Shown: positions 42,434-50,967 of the stretch, piece by piece | Layout of the letters: each line of letters begins with the position of its first letter | Position numbering within the stretch: position 1 is the first letter of the stretch | Source of the DNA: Olsenella uli | GTDB lineage: Bacteria > Actinomycetota > Coriobacteriia > Coriobacteriales > Atopobiaceae | Length of the DNA stretch: 64,000 nt | NCBI RefSeq assembly: GCF_901212655.1 | Contig: NZ_CAAKON010000021.1 | Location: 86,045-150,044, forward strand | Direction: 5' to 3' | Made by a program: the position numbers and the translations under genes | Notes under the pieces: model-generated | What the model was told of the DNA's origin: nothing | Databases searched by the model: none | What the model saw: the letters and a program-made list of their open reading frames with translations, nothing else

Positions 42434-42482
42434 CCAATCGGCAATCGGCAATCGGTAATCGGTAATCGGTAATCGGTAATCG
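42434..42482. repeat. Heptamer tandem repeat (RYAATCG-type)x7
   Basis: Seven 7-base units (CCAATCG, GCAATCG x2, GTAATCG x4) lie 60-110 bases upstream of the tRNA-Leu promoter. This is the longest heptamer tract in the window; unit changes are clustered (all GCAATCG first, all GTAATCG after), typical of slippage. The remainder of 42292-42686 holds the promoter and the secG terminator. Confidence 0.92.
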
Positions 42483-42579
42483 CAGAATACCGAAGGAAAG
42501 GTCATGCAATGCACGCTCGATTGACTTCTTGACAAGACCACATAGCTTCCCAAAAGTCTCTAATCAAACTTGCGTATAA

Positions 42580-42611
42580 CCAAAAAGCCCCACGTCATGA
42601 AGACGCGGGGC
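42580..42611 (-). terminator. Terminator after secG
   Basis: GCCCCACGTC (42587-42596) pairs with GACGCGGGGC (42602-42611) with one mismatch; the minus strand then reads TTTTTGG. Confidence 0.9.
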
Positions 42612-42686
42612 CCAGAAAGATCGCACGCAAACATGCCGCGCAATAAACCCGATTGACGCAAAGCCAATTGGAAAAAACGAGCTACC

Positions 42687-42938
42687 CTAACCGATGGTGC
42701 CCAGCGGGTAGGTGAGCATGAAGACAACGATCGTGCCGATGAAGACGAGGGCGGCGATGACCGTGAGACGGTCGAGATTGCGCTCCCAGATACCGCTGCC
42801 GGCATTGGAGTTGTACATGGACGCCGCAATCATGTCGGAGACGCCCGTGCCCTTGCCGGAGTGCATGAGCACCAGAATGATGAGCGCCACGGCCGAGATG
42901 GCCCACGCAACCAGCAGAATCGTATTCATCGGAACCAA
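42687..42938 (-). CDS. secG: Preprotein translocase subunit SecG
   Basis: An 83-residue SecG with two membrane helices (TILLVAWAISAVALIILVLM and TVIAALVFIGTIVVFMLTY) separated by the typical HSGKGTGVSDM and Asn/Gly-rich loop. It supports protein export through SecYE. The AAGGAGC site is correctly spaced for a TTG start at 42938 (MVPMNTILL); the ATG nine bases further in (42929) would have an overlong spacing. It lies downstream of tpiA, a neighbourhood common in Gram-positive bacteria. Confidence 0.92.
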   Translation of the reverse strand: MVPMNTILLVAWAISAVALIILVLMHSGKGTGVSDMIAASMYNSNAGSGIWERNLDRLTVIAALVFIGTIVVFMLTYPLGTIG

Positions 42939-43124
42939 GATATTGCTCCTTCAAGCAGGAATCAGCCAAAACAGTTTCTAACAATACCACAAGCCGACGC
43001 CCACAAGCCCCAGCTCCAACGAATGCCCAGGGCCCACCCAAGCAAGCTAGAGCCCTTGCGCTCAAGGCCGACTCCTCAGCAGCAGGCCAAACCGGCTTTA
43101 CCGCAGCGACCCCGATAACAGCAA

Positions 43125-43203
43125 GAGGCCCGACACACTCCCAAGCGTGAGACTAAGGGACTTGCGAAGCAAGTGACCTCACGCGTGGAGTGTGCCGGGC
43201 CTC
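43125..43203 (-). ncRNA. Structured repeat element B, 3' of tpiA
   Basis: An outer stem of 17 bp (43125-43141 with 43187-43203) has one position that pairs as G-U only in the minus-strand transcript and is mismatched on the other strand, so the RNA sense is that of tpiA. A second helix GCGTGAG/CTCACGC encloses the core GGTCACTTGC...CCCTTAG, which matches element A (24235-24320) at 25 of 26 positions. It lies 23 bases after the tpiA stop. A tail TTGCTGTTATC follows, so weak termination is possible. Confidence 0.6.
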
Positions 43204-43225
43204 CCTCAGGTTGACCTAGTCGCTG

Positions 43226-43996
43226 CTACGCGATCGCGTTCAGGACCATCTCGGAGAACGAGTCGGCCTTGAGCGAGGCGCCACCCACCAGGGCGCCGTC
43301 CACATCGGGCTTGGCAACGAGCTCGGCTATGTTGCCGGGCTTGGCGGAGCCACCGTAGAGCACGCGAACCTGGTTCGCGGTCTCCTGGCCAAAGAGCTCG
43401 GCGAGGGTGGCGCGGATGGCGCCGCAGACCTCCTGGGCGTCATCGGCCGTGGCGGTCTTGCCGGTGCCGATGGCCCAGATGGGCTCGTAGGCAATGACGT
43501 ACTTGGAAGGATCGGAGAGGTCGAGGCCCTCGGTGTCCTTCTTGATCTGGTCAACGACGAACTCGACGTGCTTGCCGGCCTCGCGGACCTCAAGCGGCTC
43601 GCCGCAGCAGCTGATCGGCACGATGTTGTGCGCCATCAGGGCCTTGGCCTTCTTGTTGACGTCCTCGTCGGTCTCGCCAAAGTAGCCGCGACGCTCGGAG
43701 TGGCCGATGATGCAGTACGTGGCGTTGACGGCCGTGAGCATGTCCGGGGCGGTCTCTCCGGTGTAGGCGCCGGACTCCTCCCAGTACACGTTCTGCGCGC
43801 CAAGGGCAAACGGGGCGTTGTTCTGGTCGATGACCTCGGAGACGCCCTTGAGGTCGACCGTCGGCGGGCAGACCACGACGTCAACGCCGTTGAGGTCCTT
43901 GCCCGCGAGGGCGTCGGCAAGACCCTGGGCGAGGGTGACGCCCTCGGTGTAGGTCTTGTTCATCTTCCAGTTGCCAGCAATCATGAGGTTACGCAT
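43226..43996 (-). CDS. tpiA: Triosephosphate isomerase
   Basis: A 256-residue TIM barrel that interconverts dihydroxyacetone phosphate and glyceraldehyde-3-phosphate. The catalytic Lys is in AGNWKMN, electrophile His99 in IIGHSERRGYFGE, base Glu171 in IAYEPIWAIGTG, and the phosphate loop in LYGGSAKPGN. The ATG at 43996 overlaps the end of pgk by eight bases (ATGCGTAA), a sign of translational coupling; a second ATG at 43984 is possible. It is last in the gap-pgk-tpiA run. Confidence 0.97.
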   Translation of the reverse strand: MRNLMIAGNWKMNKTYTEGVTLAQGLADALAGKDLNGVDVVVCPPTVDLKGVSEVIDQNNAPFALGAQNVYWEESGAYTGETAPDMLTAVNATYCIIGHSERRGYFGETDEDVNKKAKALMAHNIVPISCCGEPLEVREAGKHVEFVVDQIKKDTEGLDLSDPSKYVIAYEPIWAIGTGKTATADDAQEVCGAIRATLAELFGQETANQVRVLYGGSAKPGNIAELVAKPDVDGALVGGASLKADSFSEMVLNAIA

Positions 43997-45179
43997 CGAG
44001 CAGCGCCTCCACTCCAGGAAGGGCCTTGCCCTCGACGAGCTCCATGGACGCGCCACCGCCGGTGGAGATCCAGCTCATCTTGTCGGCAAGGTCAAACTTG
44101 TTGATGGCGGCCACGGAGTCGCCACCGCCGATGATCGAGGTGCAGTCAGAGTCGGCAACGGCACGGGCGACGGCCTCGGTGCCCTTGGCGAACTGATCCA
44201 TCTCGAAGACGCCCATCGGACCGTTCCAGAAGACGGTCTTGGCGCCCTTGATGGCCTCGTCGAAGAGGGCAACGGTCTTGGGGCCGATGTCCATGCCCAT
44301 GCGGTCGTCGGGGATGTTGTCGGAGTCGACGACCTCGCCCGTGGCGTCCTCGCCAAAGTGATCGGCAACGACGTTGTCGATCGGGAGCAGGATCTTGACG
44401 CCCTTGTCCTCGGCCTTCTTGAGCATCTCGCCAGCGCGTTCGACCCAGTCCTCCTCCTTGAGGGAGGTACCAACGGTGTAGCCCTTGGCCAGGAAGAAGG
44501 TGTAGGCCATGCCACCGCCGATGATCAGCGTGTCAGCGGAGTCGATGAGGTGATCGAGCACGCCGATCTTGCTGGAGACCTTGGAGCCTCCGACAATGGC
44601 GACGAACGGACGCTCGGGGTCGGCGAAGATGCCCGTGAGGGTGTCGACCTCCTTCTCGAGCAGGAAGCCGGCGACAGCCGGGATGTAGGCAGCCGGGCCC
44701 ACGACGGAGCCCTGGGCACGGTGGGCGGTGCCAAAGGCGTCGAGGACGAAGACGTCACCATAGGAGGCGAGGGTCTTGGCGATCTCGGGGTCGTTCTTCT
44801 TCTCGCGCTTGTCAAAGCGGACATTCTCGAGGACGAGGATGTGACCCGGCTCGACGGCGTCAACGGCAGCCTTGGCCTCGGCGCCATAGGTGTCGGCGAC
44901 GAAGGAAACGGGAAGGCCGCTCATCTCGGCGAGCTTCTCGGCGACCGGCTTGAGGGAGAGCTCGGGCTCGGGGCCGTCGCCCTTGGGGCGGCCGAGGTGG
45001 CTCATGAGGATGACGCGGGCGTTGTGCTCGACGAGGTACTTGATCGTGGGCAGTGCGGCCTTGATGCGCGTGGTGTCTCCCACGACGCCATCCTTGATGG
45101 GCACGTTGAAGTCGACGCGGCACAGGACGCGCTTGCCGTCGACGTCGATCTCTCGAACAGTCTTCTTGGTAAAGGCCAT
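43989..45179 (-). CDS. pgk: Phosphoglycerate kinase
   Basis: A 396-residue kinase that makes ATP from 1,3-bisphosphoglycerate. N-domain substrate motifs RVDFNVPIKDG and MSHLGRPKGD and the nucleotide-domain FVAIVGGSKVSSKIGVL, GPMGVFEMDQFAKGT and IGGGDSVAA are intact. AGAAAGG precedes the ATG at 45179. It follows gap after a terminator, so gap may be transcribed in excess of pgk, and its stop overlaps tpiA. Confidence 0.97.
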   Translation of the reverse strand: MAFTKKTVREIDVDGKRVLCRVDFNVPIKDGVVGDTTRIKAALPTIKYLVEHNARVILMSHLGRPKGDGPEPELSLKPVAEKLAEMSGLPVSFVADTYGAEAKAAVDAVEPGHILVLENVRFDKREKKNDPEIAKTLASYGDVFVLDAFGTAHRAQGSVVGPAAYIPAVAGFLLEKEVDTLTGIFADPERPFVAIVGGSKVSSKIGVLDHLIDSADTLIIGGGMAYTFFLAKGYTVGTSLKEEDWVERAGEMLKKAEDKGVKILLPIDNVVADHFGEDATGEVVDSDNIPDDRMGMDIGPKTVALFDEAIKGAKTVFWNGPMGVFEMDQFAKGTEAVARAVADSDCTSIIGGGDSVAAINKFDLADKMSWISTGGGASMELVEGKALPGVEALLDA

Positions 45180-45229
45180 GCTGTGGTCCTTTCTCTCACA
45201 AGTGGGCGGGACTTTCGCCTCCCCCCACT

Positions 45230-45278
45230 CCAAACAAAAGGGGCGCGGCCGCGGCGGAAATGCTGCGACCGCGCCCCT
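45230..45278 (-). terminator. Terminator or attenuator between gap and pgk
   Basis: AGGGGCGCGG (45239-45248) pairs with CCGCGCCCCT (45269-45278), followed on the minus strand by TTTTGTTTGG. It lies 42 bases after the gap stop and would partly uncouple gap from pgk-tpiA. Confidence 0.92.
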
Positions 45279-45320
45279 GCTGTGCTACGTGAGGCTCACG
45301 CCAGGTTCGCGAATCGCGAG

Positions 45321-46346
45321 TTAGGCGACGAACTTCTCGAAGTACTTGATGGTGCGGACCATCTGGGAGGTGTAGGAGTTCTCGTTGTCGTACCAAGAGG
45401 TGACCTGAACGAGGCTCTGGCCATTGCCGAGGTCCTGGACCATGGTCTGGGTGGCGTCGAAGATGGAACCGTGGGTCTCGCCGACGATGTCGCGGGACAC
45501 GATGTCGTCCTCGTTGTAGCCGAAGGTCTCGGGGATGGTCTCGGCGTAGGCCTTCATGGCAGCGTTGACCTCGTCGACGGTAACGGTCTTGTCAACGACG
45601 GCGTAGAGGTTGGTGAGCGAGCCGGTCGGCGTCGGGACGCGCTGGGCGGCACCGATGAGCTTGCCGTTGAGCTCCGGGAGGACCAGGCCGATGGCCTTGG
45701 CGGCACCCGTGCTGTTCGGGACGATGTTCTCGGAGCAGGCGCGGCTACGACGCTTGTTGCCCTTGCGCTGCGGGCCGTCGAGCGGCATCTGGTCGCCGGT
45801 GAAGGCGTGGATGGTGGTCATGATGCCGGAGACGATGGGGGCAAAGTCGTTCAGGCCCTTGGCCATCGGGGCGAGGCAGTTGGTGGTGCAGGAGGCAGCG
45901 GAGATGATGTTGTCATCAGCGGTGAGCTGCTCGTGGTTGACGTTGTAGACGATGGTCGGGAGGTCATTGCCGGCAGGAGCGGAGATGACGACCTTCTTGG
46001 CGCCAGCGTTGATGTGAGCCTGGGCCTTGGCCTTGGAGGTGTAGAAGCCGGTGCACTCGAGGACGACGTCGACGCCGAGCTCGCCCCACGGGAGGTTGTT
46101 GGCGTCGGCCTCCTTGTAGATGGTGATCTTCTTGCCGTCGACGATGATGGCATCCTCGGTGGCCTCGACCTTATGGTCACGAGAGTAGTTGCCCTGCGTG
46201 GAGTCATACTTCAGCAGGTAAGCGAGCATGTCCGGGGAGGTGAGGTCGTTGATGGCGACGATCTCGGAGCCCTCGTGACCGAACATCTGACGGAACGCCA
46301 GACGGCCAATGCGACCGAAGCCGTTGATAGCAACCTTAACTGCCAT
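45321..46346 (-). CDS. gap: Glyceraldehyde-3-phosphate dehydrogenase
   Basis: A 341-residue GAPDH. NAD motif [14 protein letters not shown], catalytic Cys153 in [13 protein letters not shown], and the conserved [20 protein letters not shown] and [13 protein letters not shown] are present. GAAAGGAGA precedes the ATG at 46346. A TATAAC/TACTAT -10-like element lies about 70 bases upstream near 46417-46427. It is the first gene of the glycolytic cluster. Confidence 0.97.
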   Translation of the reverse strand: MAVKVAINGFGRIGRLAFRQMFGHEGSEIVAINDLTSPDMLAYLLKYDSTQGNYSRDHKVEATEDAIIVDGKKITIYKEADANNLPWGELGVDVVLECTGFYTSKAKAQAHINAGAKKVVISAPAGNDLPTIVYNVNHEQLTADDNIISAASCTTNCLAPMAKGLNDFAPIVSGIMTTIHAFTGDQMPLDGPQRKGNKRRSRACSENIVPNSTGAAKAIGLVLPELNGKLIGAAQRVPTPTGSLTNLYAVVDKTVTVDEVNAAMKAYAETIPETFGYNEDDIVSRDIVGETHGSIFDATQTMVQDLGNGQSLVQVTSWYDNENSYTSQMVRTIKYFEKFVA

Positions 46347-46685
46347 GCTTTCTCCTTTCGAAGGCCCTCTGGACGCCCCTTGCGCCCTGTGGGCCACACG
46401 TTGGAACACCGTTGGTTATAGTACCGCTTCTTTTGCGATTCGAGTCACTCAACGCGTAATGAGATTGAAAAAAAATGCTGCTTGAGCTGCGAAATGTCTA
46501 CTGATTTCTGGACACCTCGATAAGTTGTACAGCCCTCGATATACAGGCTGGGAACAGTTTTCAGACCATTTCTCAATGTGACGCAACGGTCGGGTTGCCG
46601 CATGTCCGGAATCGGGGGACCAGCAAGCCACAACCTCAGTCGACCGATGGGGAGGCAAGGCAGCGGGAATGCGGCTCGAGGCCAT
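46347..46685. other. Intergenic region upstream of gap
   Basis: No gene is supported. It contains a run of eight A at 46464-46471, a -10-like TACTATAAC on the minus strand near 46418-46427 for gap, and a diverged copy of the ~32-bp repeat family ending TTTCTGGACA near 46505-46514. Confidence 0.45.
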
Positions 46686-46765
46686 CTCAACAGACGCACG
46701 ATTGCCTCAACGGTCGCCCGATTGTCTCGGCAGCCATTAGATTGCCCCAGCAGCCAGTCAATTAC
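46686..46765. repeat. 20-bp degenerate tandem repeat, four units
   Basis: Units of exactly 20 bases start at 46686, 46706, 46726 and 46746 (CTCAACAGACGCACGATTGC and relatives, ending ATTGC/T or ATTAC). The last unit contains the whiA stop codon. The CTCAANNNNCGC start resembles the 32-bp repeat family at 31966-32640. Confidence 0.65.
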
Positions 46766-47682
46766 TTCAGCAGCTGCTCGAGGCGGAGCACACGATGGTA
46801 GAGGGCGCTCTTGCTCATGGGCGGGTCCATAGCCTGGCCAAGATCGCGGAGCGACAGGTCCGGATACGCGCGCCGAGCGCGGCAGAAATCCGCGAGCGCG
46901 GGCGGTAGCGTGTCCAGGCCCACCTCGCGCTCGACTCGGTCGATGAGCTCGATCTGGCTCGCCGCAGCGCCGGTGCTCCGCGCCTGGTTGGCCATCTCGG
47001 CGTTGACGCGGCGGTTCACGTCGTTCTTCACGGACTTCATGACGCGAACGTTCTCCACGGCCAGGGCCGTGCGGCTCGCGCCGATGATGGCGAGCAGACG
47101 CACGATGTCATCAAAGCTCTTGAGGTAGATGGCGTAGGCCCCGCGTCGCTTGTTGACGCGGGCGGTCACGCCCTCGTCGTCCAGGAGCTCCACGAGGTCT
47201 GCGGCAAGCTCCTCGCCCGTGACGGCGATCTCCAGGTGGAAGTCTCCGCGTGGGTCCGCGATGAAGCCACCCGCCATGAAGGCCCCGCGCAGGTAGGATG
47301 CACGACAGCAGGGACGCGCCACCACGCGCGCCGCCACGCCGGAGGCAAGCCCCTGTCCCAGCACGAGCACGCCCATCTTGATGAGCGCCTGCTCGAGGCC
47401 CTTCTGCTCGGGAATCTCGATGAGGTAGTTGCGCGTCTTGTGCAGGTTGGAGCGGCGCACGGTGAGCGTGGTCTCCAGGTCAAAGATCGTGTGGGCAAGC
47501 CGGATGACCGTGCGCGCCACGGCACCCGTCTCGGTGGAGACGCGGATGGCGTAGTTGCCCGACCCGCGAAACGACAGCGCGCCGCAGACGCGCACCATCG
47601 CCGCGAGCTCGGCCACGTCACACTCGGGACACGTGCCCTCCACGCGGGAGAGCTCGTCTTTTACCTCGGCCGTGAACGACAC
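46762..47682 (-). CDS. whiA: DNA-binding protein WhiA
   Basis: A 306-residue WhiA with an N-terminal LAGLIDADG-like homing-endonuclease fold (YLRGAFMAGGFIADPRGDFHLE) and a C-terminal HTH (SLRDLGQAMDPPMSKSALYHRVLRL). It is conserved in Gram-positive bacteria and links cell division or sporulation regulation. The start is GTG at 47682, one base after the rapZ stop region, so the pair is coupled. yvcK, which often lies between them, is absent here. Confidence 0.95.
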   Translation of the reverse strand: MSFTAEVKDELSRVEGTCPECDVAELAAMVRVCGALSFRGSGNYAIRVSTETGAVARTVIRLAHTIFDLETTLTVRRSNLHKTRNYLIEIPEQKGLEQALIKMGVLVLGQGLASGVAARVVARPCCRASYLRGAFMAGGFIADPRGDFHLEIAVTGEELAADLVELLDDEGVTARVNKRRGAYAIYLKSFDDIVRLLAIIGASRTALAVENVRVMKSVKNDVNRRVNAEMANQARSTGAAASQIELIDRVEREVGLDTLPPALADFCRARRAYPDLSLRDLGQAMDPPMSKSALYHRVLRLEQLLK

Positions 47683-47683
47683 G

Positions 47684-48634
47684 CTACTGCCTCTCCGCGC
47701 GTGGCAGGTCGCGGTGCGCCACGTCCACGCGATAGCCCTGGGCCGCGAGGTAGCTCGCCGTGGAGTTGGCGAGCGTCACGGAGCGGTGCTGGCCACCCGT
47801 GCAGCCGATGGCGATGGAGAGCTGGCTCTTGCCCTCGGCCACGTAGCCCGGCATCACGGCGTCGAGCAGGTCATACCAGGCCTTGAGGAAGTGCTTGGTC
47901 TCGGGCCTGCCCAGGACATAGCTGTAGACCTTCTCGTCCATGCCCGTGAGCGCGCGCATCTCGGGGTCGTAGTAGGGGTTGGGCAGGAAGCGCACGTCCA
48001 TCACGAGGTCGGCCTCCACGGGCATGCCGTACTTGAAGCCAAAGGAGAAGACGTGAACCTCGAGCAACTGCTGGTCGGAGAGCTCGCTAAAGAGCCCCTG
48101 GATGCGCCGGCGCAGCTGGATGGGACGGTAGCCCGTGGTGTCAATGACGTAGTCCGCGCGCTCGCGCACGTCGGTGAGCTCGAGGCGCTCGCGGCGGATG
48201 GCCTCGGCGTTGCTCTCCCCCTCGCGCGCGAGGGGATGGCGGCGGCGCACGGAGCTGTAGCGGCGGCGGAGCACCTCGTCAGAGGCGTCCAGGTAGAGGA
48301 TCTTGTAGGAGATGTCATGGTCTGCGAGGGCGTCCAGCGCGTCCATGAGCTCGTCGAAAAGGCCCTGGCTGCGCAGGTCGCACACAATGGCGAGGTGGCG
48401 GCCCACGCCCGAGTTGATGCCCACCACCTGCGCGAGCGTGAGCAAGAGGCGCGGCGGCAGGTTGTCGATGACGTAGTAGCCGAGGTCCTCGAAGGTGTGC
48501 ATGGCCTCGGTGCGGCCAGCGCCGCTCATGCCGGTGATGACCACGACGTCTGGGATCGAGTCGGTCTTGGCGGGGCCGTCAGCCACGCGCGTGGTCTCGG
48601 GGCGCGCGTCGGCCGTCCTGCTCTCGTTCGTCAT
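47684..48634 (-). CDS. rapZ: RNase adapter RapZ-like nucleotide-binding protein
   Basis: A 316-residue P-loop protein (YvcJ/RapZ family). Walker A reads GMSGAGRTEA (35-44), with Arg in place of the usual Lys, as in many actinobacterial members; GYYVIDNLPPRLL follows, and the C-terminal domain has FSFGFKYGMP, DVRFLPNPYY and IAIGCTGGQHRSV. In Gram-negatives it controls the glmZ sRNA and in Gram-positives it hydrolyses nucleotides. ATG 48634 follows GGGGGAT. A terminator precedes it, separating it from fruA. Confidence 0.94.
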   Translation of the reverse strand: MTNESRTADARPETTRVADGPAKTDSIPDVVVITGMSGAGRTEAMHTFEDLGYYVIDNLPPRLLLTLAQVVGINSGVGRHLAIVCDLRSQGLFDELMDALDALADHDISYKILYLDASDEVLRRRYSSVRRRHPLAREGESNAEAIRRERLELTDVRERADYVIDTTGYRPIQLRRRIQGLFSELSDQQLLEVHVFSFGFKYGMPVEADLVMDVRFLPNPYYDPEMRALTGMDEKVYSYVLGRPETKHFLKAWYDLLDAVMPGYVAEGKSQLSIAIGCTGGQHRSVTLANSTASYLAAQGYRVDVAHRDLPRAERQ

Positions 48635-48654
48635 ATGGCATCCCCCATCGTCAT

Positions 48655-48686
48655 GAAAAAATGCCGCCGGGACGAATCCCGTCGGC
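48655..48686 (-). terminator. Terminator between fruA and rapZ
   Basis: GCCGCCGGGA (48663-48672) pairs with TCCCGTCGGC (48677-48686) with one mismatch around a TTCG-type loop; the minus strand continues with six T. It ends the fru operon 96 bases after the fruA stop. A CCACCT/AGGTGG hairpin lies before it. Confidence 0.9.
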
Positions 48687-48781
48687 CTTCCAGTATACCT
48701 GCGAGCCAGTCCCACCTAGCGGGTCCAGCGCTCAGGTGGCAGCTCCTGCATATCAGCAACGCCGCCCGGGCGTGGCAAACC

Positions 48782-50794
48782 CTACTTCTCGAGGCCAGAC
48801 TCCTCTGGCGGAAGCGGCTTCTTCCAGAAGGAGAGGATGAGGCACGCCACCACAGAACCGATGATGCAGGCAACGAGCCACATGAGCCAGTTGCCGATGA
48901 CCGGGGTCACCCAGGCGCCACCGTGGGGAGCGGGGCTCGTGCAGCCAAAGGCCGCGGAGAGCGCGCCGGCGACGGCGGAGCCGACGATGCAGCTCGGCAG
49001 GACGTGCAGCGGGTCGGCAGCCGCGAACGGAATGGCGCCCTCAGAGATGAAGGACAGGCCCATGATGTAGTTCACGAAGCCGGCGTTGCGATCGGACTTG
49101 GTCCAGCGATCCTTGAAGAACGTGGTGGACAGGGCGATGGCGATGGGCGGAACCATGCCACCGACCATGACGGAGGCCATGATGACCTGACCGGTGGTGC
49201 CAAGGCCGGAGCTCGGGTCGAGGGCGGCGGTGCCGAAGACGTAGGCAGCCTTGTTGAAGGGGCCACCCATGTCGATGGACATCATGCCACCGAGCACGAG
49301 GCCGAGCACGACGATGTTACCGGTGCCGAGGCCCTTGAGGAAGCCGTTCAGGCCGGTGTTGATGAGCGCGAACAGCGGGTTGAGCGCGAGCATCACGAGA
49401 CCGATGGCAAGCACGCCGAGCACAGGGTAGATGAGCATCGGCTTGATGCCCTCGAGCGAGGCGGGCAGCTTGTCGCACGCCTTCTCGATGGCGAGGGTCA
49501 GGTAGCCAGCGGCAAAGCCGGCGAACAGGGCCGCGATGAAGCCGCCGGAGATGAGCGTGGCCTGGGCAGCGTCACCGGAAAGCTCGGGCGCGAAGGCCAG
49601 GTAGCCAAAGCTGTAGCCGGCCTTAGCGAACACGCCGCCAACGAAGCCGGGCGCAAGGCCGGGACGGTCGGCAATGGACATGGAGATGTAGGCCGCGAGA
49701 ATCGGGAGCATGAAGCCGAAGGCCTCGCCGCCGATGGTCTTGAACAGGGCCGCGAGCGGCGTGGAGGAGCCGTAGGCGGCGGTGCCCAGGCCAGGCTGGT
49801 CGAGCAGGAACGCGATGGCGGTGAGGATGCCGCCGCCAATCACGAACGGCAGCATGTGGGAGACGCCGTTCATGAGGTCCTTGTAGACCTTGCGGCCCAC
49901 AGACTCCTTCTCGCCCGCGGCGGGAGCGGCATCAGCGCCGGCACCGGAGCCGTGGTGGATGGGGGCCTCGCCGTTCAGGATGATGTTGACGAGCTTCTCG
50001 GGGGCATTGAAGCCCTGGGAGACGGGGCAGCTATAGACCGGCTTGCCGTCGAAGCGATCGAGGTTGACGTTCTTGTCGGCCGCGATGATGACGCCCTTGG
50101 CGCCGGCGATGTCTTCGGCGGTGAGCACGTTCTTGGCGCCACCCGAGCCCTGGGTCTCGACCTTGATGCGGACGCCCATCTTCTTGGCCTGCTGCTCGAG
50201 GCCCTCGGCAGCCATGTAGGTGTGGGCGATGCCCGTGGGGCAAGCGGTAATGGCCACGACGTCATAGCCGGTCTTGGTCTCGTCGGCGGCGACAAGCGCC
50301 GCCTGGGCGGCATGCTTGGCCTCCTCGGCGGCAATCTTGGCACCCTCGGCCTTGTCGATGACGGCGCGGAACTCCTCCGACGTCCTGGCGGCGCGCAGGT
50401 CGTCGCGGAACTGCTCGTCCATGAGCAGCATGGACAGGCGGGCCAACACCTCAAGGTGAACGTCGGCCTTGGTGTCCGGCGCGGCGATGAGGAACATCAG
50501 GTTGGTGGGCCGGCCGTCCGGGGAGTCGTAGTCGACGCCGTCGGGCAGGGTCATCGCGGCCAGGCCGGGCGCGGAAATCGCGGCGGTCTTGGCGTGCGGG
50601 ATGGCGATGCCCTCGCCAAGCGCCGTGGTGCTCTCGGCCTCGCGGGCGCGGACGGCAGCCTTATAGCCCTCGACGTCGACGACGTTGCCCTCGTTGCACA
50701 TGAGCGCGACGAGTTTGTCGATGGCATCCTCCTTGCTGGCTGCGGCACCTCCGATCTTGATGGCCTCAGGCTTGAGCAGGTCGTTGATTCTCAT
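48782..50794 (-). CDS. fruA: Fructose-specific PTS transporter, EIIABC fusion
   Basis: A 670-residue protein with IIA (1-150, phospho-His67 in GIAIPHAK), IIB (about 176-275, phospho-Cys185 in AITACPTGIAHTY) and IIC (about 320-670, about eight to ten helices with MSIDMGGPFNKAAY and FISEGAIPFAA). It imports fructose as fructose-1-phosphate. GGTAGGAAGC precedes the ATG at 50794, although the frame is open upstream. It is last in the operon regulator-fruK-fruA; a strong hairpin separates it from fruK. Confidence 0.96.
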   Translation of the reverse strand: MRINDLLKPEAIKIGGAAASKEDAIDKLVALMCNEGNVVDVEGYKAAVRAREAESTTALGEGIAIPHAKTAAISAPGLAAMTLPDGVDYDSPDGRPTNLMFLIAAPDTKADVHLEVLARLSMLLMDEQFRDDLRAARTSEEFRAVIDKAEGAKIAAEEAKHAAQAALVAADETKTGYDVVAITACPTGIAHTYMAAEGLEQQAKKMGVRIKVETQGSGGAKNVLTAEDIAGAKGVIIAADKNVNLDRFDGKPVYSCPVSQGFNAPEKLVNIILNGEAPIHHGSGAGADAAPAAGEKESVGRKVYKDLMNGVSHMLPFVIGGGILTAIAFLLDQPGLGTAAYGSSTPLAALFKTIGGEAFGFMLPILAAYISMSIADRPGLAPGFVGGVFAKAGYSFGYLAFAPELSGDAAQATLISGGFIAALFAGFAAGYLTLAIEKACDKLPASLEGIKPMLIYPVLGVLAIGLVMLALNPLFALINTGLNGFLKGLGTGNIVVLGLVLGGMMSIDMGGPFNKAAYVFGTAALDPSSGLGTTGQVIMASVMVGGMVPPIAIALSTTFFKDRWTKSDRNAGFVNYIMGLSFISEGAIPFAAADPLHVLPSCIVGSAVAGALSAAFGCTSPAPHGGAWVTPVIGNWLMWLVACIIGSVVACLILSFWKKPLPPEESGLEK

Positions 50795-50854
50795 GCTTCC
50801 TACCTTTCTCTCACGGGGACGACCCCATGTTTGACACGCTTCGTACCTGTGACC

Positions 50855-50878
50855 CCCAAGCCTCGCCGGAGGCTTGGG
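50855..50878 (-). promoter_or_regulatory. Intercistronic hairpin between fruK and fruA
   Basis: A perfect 10-bp stem CCCAAGCCTC/GAGGCTTGGG with loop of four lies in the 173-base spacer, without a T-tract. Such structures often protect or cleave operon mRNA. The spacer holds other potential pairings but no gene. Confidence 0.6.
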
Positions 50879-50967
50879 ACTACGGTACCGATTGGTTTGA
50901 CCTGGGTGACTCCGGTTGCTTGTCGGAGGCACGCTCACGCCGTAGGGCCCTGCATGGCTCAGAAAAA

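Noticed and set aside
48686..48700. Promoter for rapZ from TATACT near 48694
   Set aside because: A strong terminator hairpin begins about ten bases after it and no -35 lies at a suitable distance.
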